This document shows, piece by piece, positions 63,941 to 64,000 of a stretch of DNA of 64,000 nt. How positions within the stretch are numbered: the first letter of the stretch is position 1; the number at the start of each line of letters is the position of its first letter. The position numbers were made by a program, and so were the translations under genes. Source of the DNA: Sympetrum striolatum (taxonomy: Eukaryota > Arthropoda > Insecta > Odonata > Libellulidae); contig CANPUZ010000048.1 in assembly GCA_947579665.1 (NCBI GenBank), positions 806,001 to 870,000 on the forward strand, in the 5' to 3' direction. The notes below the pieces were generated by a model. It worked only from the letters and a program-made list of their open reading frames with translations. It was not told the DNA's origin and searched no databases.

Positions 63941-64000
63941 TGCCATTATGTTTGCTCAGGAAATATTTTGTAGTAAACAGCTAATAAATAAGGAAATTTT

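Overview
This window reads as nuclear DNA of an arthropod, most likely an insect. It is AT-rich and intron-bearing, has no operons, and is dominated by transposable-element debris typical of arthropods: Penelope-like, jockey-like and RTE-like retroelements, hAT, piggyBac-like, Mutator-like and other TIR elements, and tRNA-derived SINEs. I cannot name the species. Most of the sequence is non-coding or repeat-derived. Only two loci look like host protein genes, both between 35 and 52 kb.

Host genes. On the minus strand, 45.8-46.7 kb holds three exons of a p62/sequestosome-1 (ref(2)P) type autophagy receptor: a PB1 domain, then a ZZ zinc finger. A second, diverged copy of the two PB1 exons lies at 41.15-41.56 kb. 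Further downstream on the same strand, 38.1-35.1 kb, four exons encode one complete Neuralized homology repeat (NHR), ending in a stop codon and a poly(A) signal. All the exon junctions are in compatible phase, so the locus can be read as one gene, PB1-ZZ-(second PB1)-NHR. I know of no described protein with that order of domains. The competing reading is two neighbouring genes. Head-to-head with the p62 exons, starting 100 bp away on the plus strand, is an unidentified multi-exon gene (46.77-51.59 kb). Its first coding exon is split by a 1.94-kb TIR transposon flanked by TA, and the reading frame is restored exactly if the element and one TA are removed.

Layout. 0-2.2 kb: a broken copy of the same TIR element, invaded by a Penelope-like element (GIY-YIG end plus a hammerhead-ribozyme-like motif). 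4.3-6.4 kb: decayed protein remnants. 7-11.3 kb: AT-rich tandem repeat, then a minus-strand LINE split by a TIR element that itself contains a hAT MITE; a foldback repeat follows. 11.5 kb: a possible DUF4806-like last exon. 13 kb: RTE-like LINE 3' end. 14.9 kb: tiny piggyBac-like MITE. 17.7-22.4 kb: a 4.7-kb Mutator-like element with GC-rich TIRs, containing a hAT MITE. 23-32 kb: SINEs, fragments, and an inverted pair of hammerhead-like motifs at 30.2-30.4 kb. 32.3-33.1 kb: inverted partial copy of an NHR exon. 34.1-34.6 kb: TIR element. 35-52 kb: the host genes. 52-54.7 kb: featureless AT-rich DNA. 54.7-58.8 kb: LINE fragments in both orientations. 59.2-60.2 kb: decayed tandem satellite between inverted copies of a SINE-like family. 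61.4-62.3 kb: GC-rich gag-like remnant with a zinc knuckle. 62.65-62.77 kb: cluster of X-box-like palindromes.

All calls come from reading the sequence by eye with family knowledge. No alignment, search or folding program was run.
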